Source: Leptospira vanthielii serovar Holland str. Waz Holland = ATCC 700522 (GTDB lineage: Bacteria > Spirochaetota > Leptospiria > Leptospirales > Leptospiraceae). From it: a DNA stretch of 64,000 nt. Position numbers and translations under genes: made by a program. The notes beneath the pieces were generated by a model. It saw nothing but the letters and a program-made list of their open reading frames with translations. It ran no database searches and had not been told where the DNA came from. Shown in pieces: positions 63,558-64,000 of this stretch (its first letter is position 1; the number at the start of each line of letters is the position of its first letter). The stretch is taken from the NCBI RefSeq assembly GCF_000332455.1, contig NZ_AOGY02000042.1:209322-273321 (forward strand), read 5' to 3'.

Positions 63558-63762
63558 AAGGACGTAGTTTTCCCGATCGCTTCGATACAACTCTTACTCC
63601 TAAAAAAGCCCTTTCCAGAGGCTTGGTCTCCTTATGTCTCAACAAAATTTAACCCTCATTTTTTTCGATTTTTCGCGAAAAATATAGTCGCCTTTAAGCC
63701 TATTGGATTCCCATAATAGGCAATCTGTCCCGCATAACGGGAACCATTTCTGTATGAAAAGG
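63558..63762. other. downstream end of the IS91-type element
   Basis: Contains GCCTATT and AATAGGC arms at 63698-63704 and 63715-63721, then TCCCG-CATAA-CGGGA at 63728-63742 overlapping GAAC at 63741-63744. IS91 elements end at such hairpins next to GAAC or CTTG-type tetranucleotides, so this is a candidate terminus. No gene was seen. Confidence 0.45.
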
Positions 63763-63800
63763 CACATCGGTAACACTTTAGATCACTCACATGGGTTACA
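63763..63800 (-). repeat. terminal direct repeats of a second insertion sequence
   Basis: On the minus strand TGTAACCCATGTG (63788-63800) and TGTTACCGATGTG (63763-63775) are direct repeats with a 12-base gap, starting seven bases after the stop of the partial transposase. This arrangement is known from the ends of IS481-type insertion sequences. Confidence 0.6.
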
Positions 63801-63806
63801 CTTTTA

Positions 63807-63998
63807 CTAGTCAATTCTATACAATAGCCTCTGGTATTTCAACACTTTACTCGTATACAAATCCAAAATTCCAAGAATTGCATCCGCAAAGTAAAGACGA
63901 CAATGCCGATCAGATATCTCTTCAAAGCCAACTACCTCTCCAATGAAAGGATTCCCAAAGAACACTCGATGGGGCCCGTACTGCGCAAAATACGTGGC
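63807..63998 (-). CDS. integrase-core (DDE) transposase, C-terminal part (continues beyond window)
   Basis: A minus-strand frame open to the window edge, 63 residues visible. PHRVFFGNPFIGEVVGFEEI and DRHCRLYFADAILGILDLYT followed by a short basic tail match the post-catalytic C-terminus of IS481/integrase-core transposases. The DDE residues lie outside the window. Direct repeats of an IS end follow its stop, so this is the right end of a second insertion sequence facing the IS91-type element. Confidence 0.65.
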   Translation of the reverse strand, partial: ATYFAQYGPHRVFFGNPFIGEVVGFEEISDRHCRLYFADAILGILDLYTSKVLKYQRLLYRID

Positions 63999-64000
63999 GT

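Larger units (their letters stand above)
61722..63744 (+). mobile_element. IS91-type element carrying a 16S rRNA tail (copy D, most complete)
   Basis: In order: terminator, rRNA spacer, 16S 3' fragment with AT-rich hairpin, GC-rich hairpin, HUH transposase gene, and a possible origin hairpin near 63728-63742 next to GAAC. The first four modules recur in the same order and orientation in copy B and partly in A and C, which shows that the rRNA tail travels with or has been copied with the element. Exact ends cannot be fixed from this window. Confidence 0.65.

Noticed and set aside
52900..63600. An integron with attC sites, suggested by repeated hairpins between genes
   Set aside because: The repeats are explained by 16S rRNA tails and IS91-type sequence; they lack the GTTRRRY/RYYYAAC attC layout and no integrase gene is present.
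1..64000. tRNA genes, CRISPR arrays, phage or anti-phage defence systems
   Set aside because: No cloverleaf-type GTTCGAATCC context with matching stems, no regular repeat-spacer array and no recognisable defence or phage structural proteins were found.

Overview
The window looks like chromosomal DNA of a Leptospira species, probably from the free-living or intermediate side of the genus. The evidence is an A+T-rich genome, many short lipoproteins with the loose spirochaetal lipobox, a DUF1577/PilZ-like protein, an imelysin/di-haem/HTTM/TonB iron locus and 16S rRNA tails followed directly by their own terminator. I recognise the genus from these family features and could not run a search. No intact rRNA gene, tRNA or CRISPR array was found.

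Layout. Positions 1-5600 hold housekeeping and signalling genes: a PilZ-like protein, a B12-type radical SAM enzyme, an EAL protein, a small lipoprotein, thymidylate kinase and a methyltransferase. Positions 5608-10280 form a zinc-type uptake operon (lipoprotein, outer-membrane porin, znuA, znuC, znuB) behind a perfect 10-bp-arm palindrome. The same TGCAA-type palindrome occurs twice before the CobW-family zinc chaperone gene at 14879, so the two loci look like one Zur-type regulon. Positions 10291-20740 are general metabolism, chemotaxis and envelope genes.

Positions 20998-28647 form an iron locus: imelysin lipoprotein, di-haem oxidoreductase, second imelysin, HTTM membrane protein and TonB-dependent receptor, tightly packed with overlapping starts and stops. 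Positions 28614-33378 hold two paralogous unknown proteins, a seven-repeat propeller lipoprotein, an AraC regulator and a small monooxygenase-fold protein.

Positions 33410-38273 carry a seven-gene minus-strand operon that is the most interesting metabolic system here: cysteine dioxygenase, a cysteine-sulfinate/glutamate-type decarboxylase, a secreted YHS protein, a DoxX membrane protein, an ECF sigma factor, an NrsF-like anti-sigma factor and an OlsB-like N-acyltransferase. It suggests stress-controlled hypotaurine/taurine synthesis, possibly leading to an acylated amine. Positions 38565-40118 hold a TetR regulator and a reductase with matching operators. Then come a foreign-looking membrane gene, leuCD with a divergent LysR regulator, a barrel protein, a degenerate HD-GYP protein, a ferric-reductase-type flavocytochrome, a lipocalin-like protein and an adenylate cyclase.

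Positions 51200-64000 are an accessory region built from several decayed copies and one nearly intact copy of an unusual IS91-type (HUH) element. Each copy carries, upstream of and antiparallel to the transposase, a piece of the 3' end of a 16S rRNA gene plus its terminator, and then a GC-rich hairpin. Copy B has lost the middle of its transposase to a tetR-SDR-SnoaL cassette bracketed by 9-bp direct repeats. Parts of copy C bracket an FG-GAP propeller gene pair. A second, different transposase enters from the right edge.
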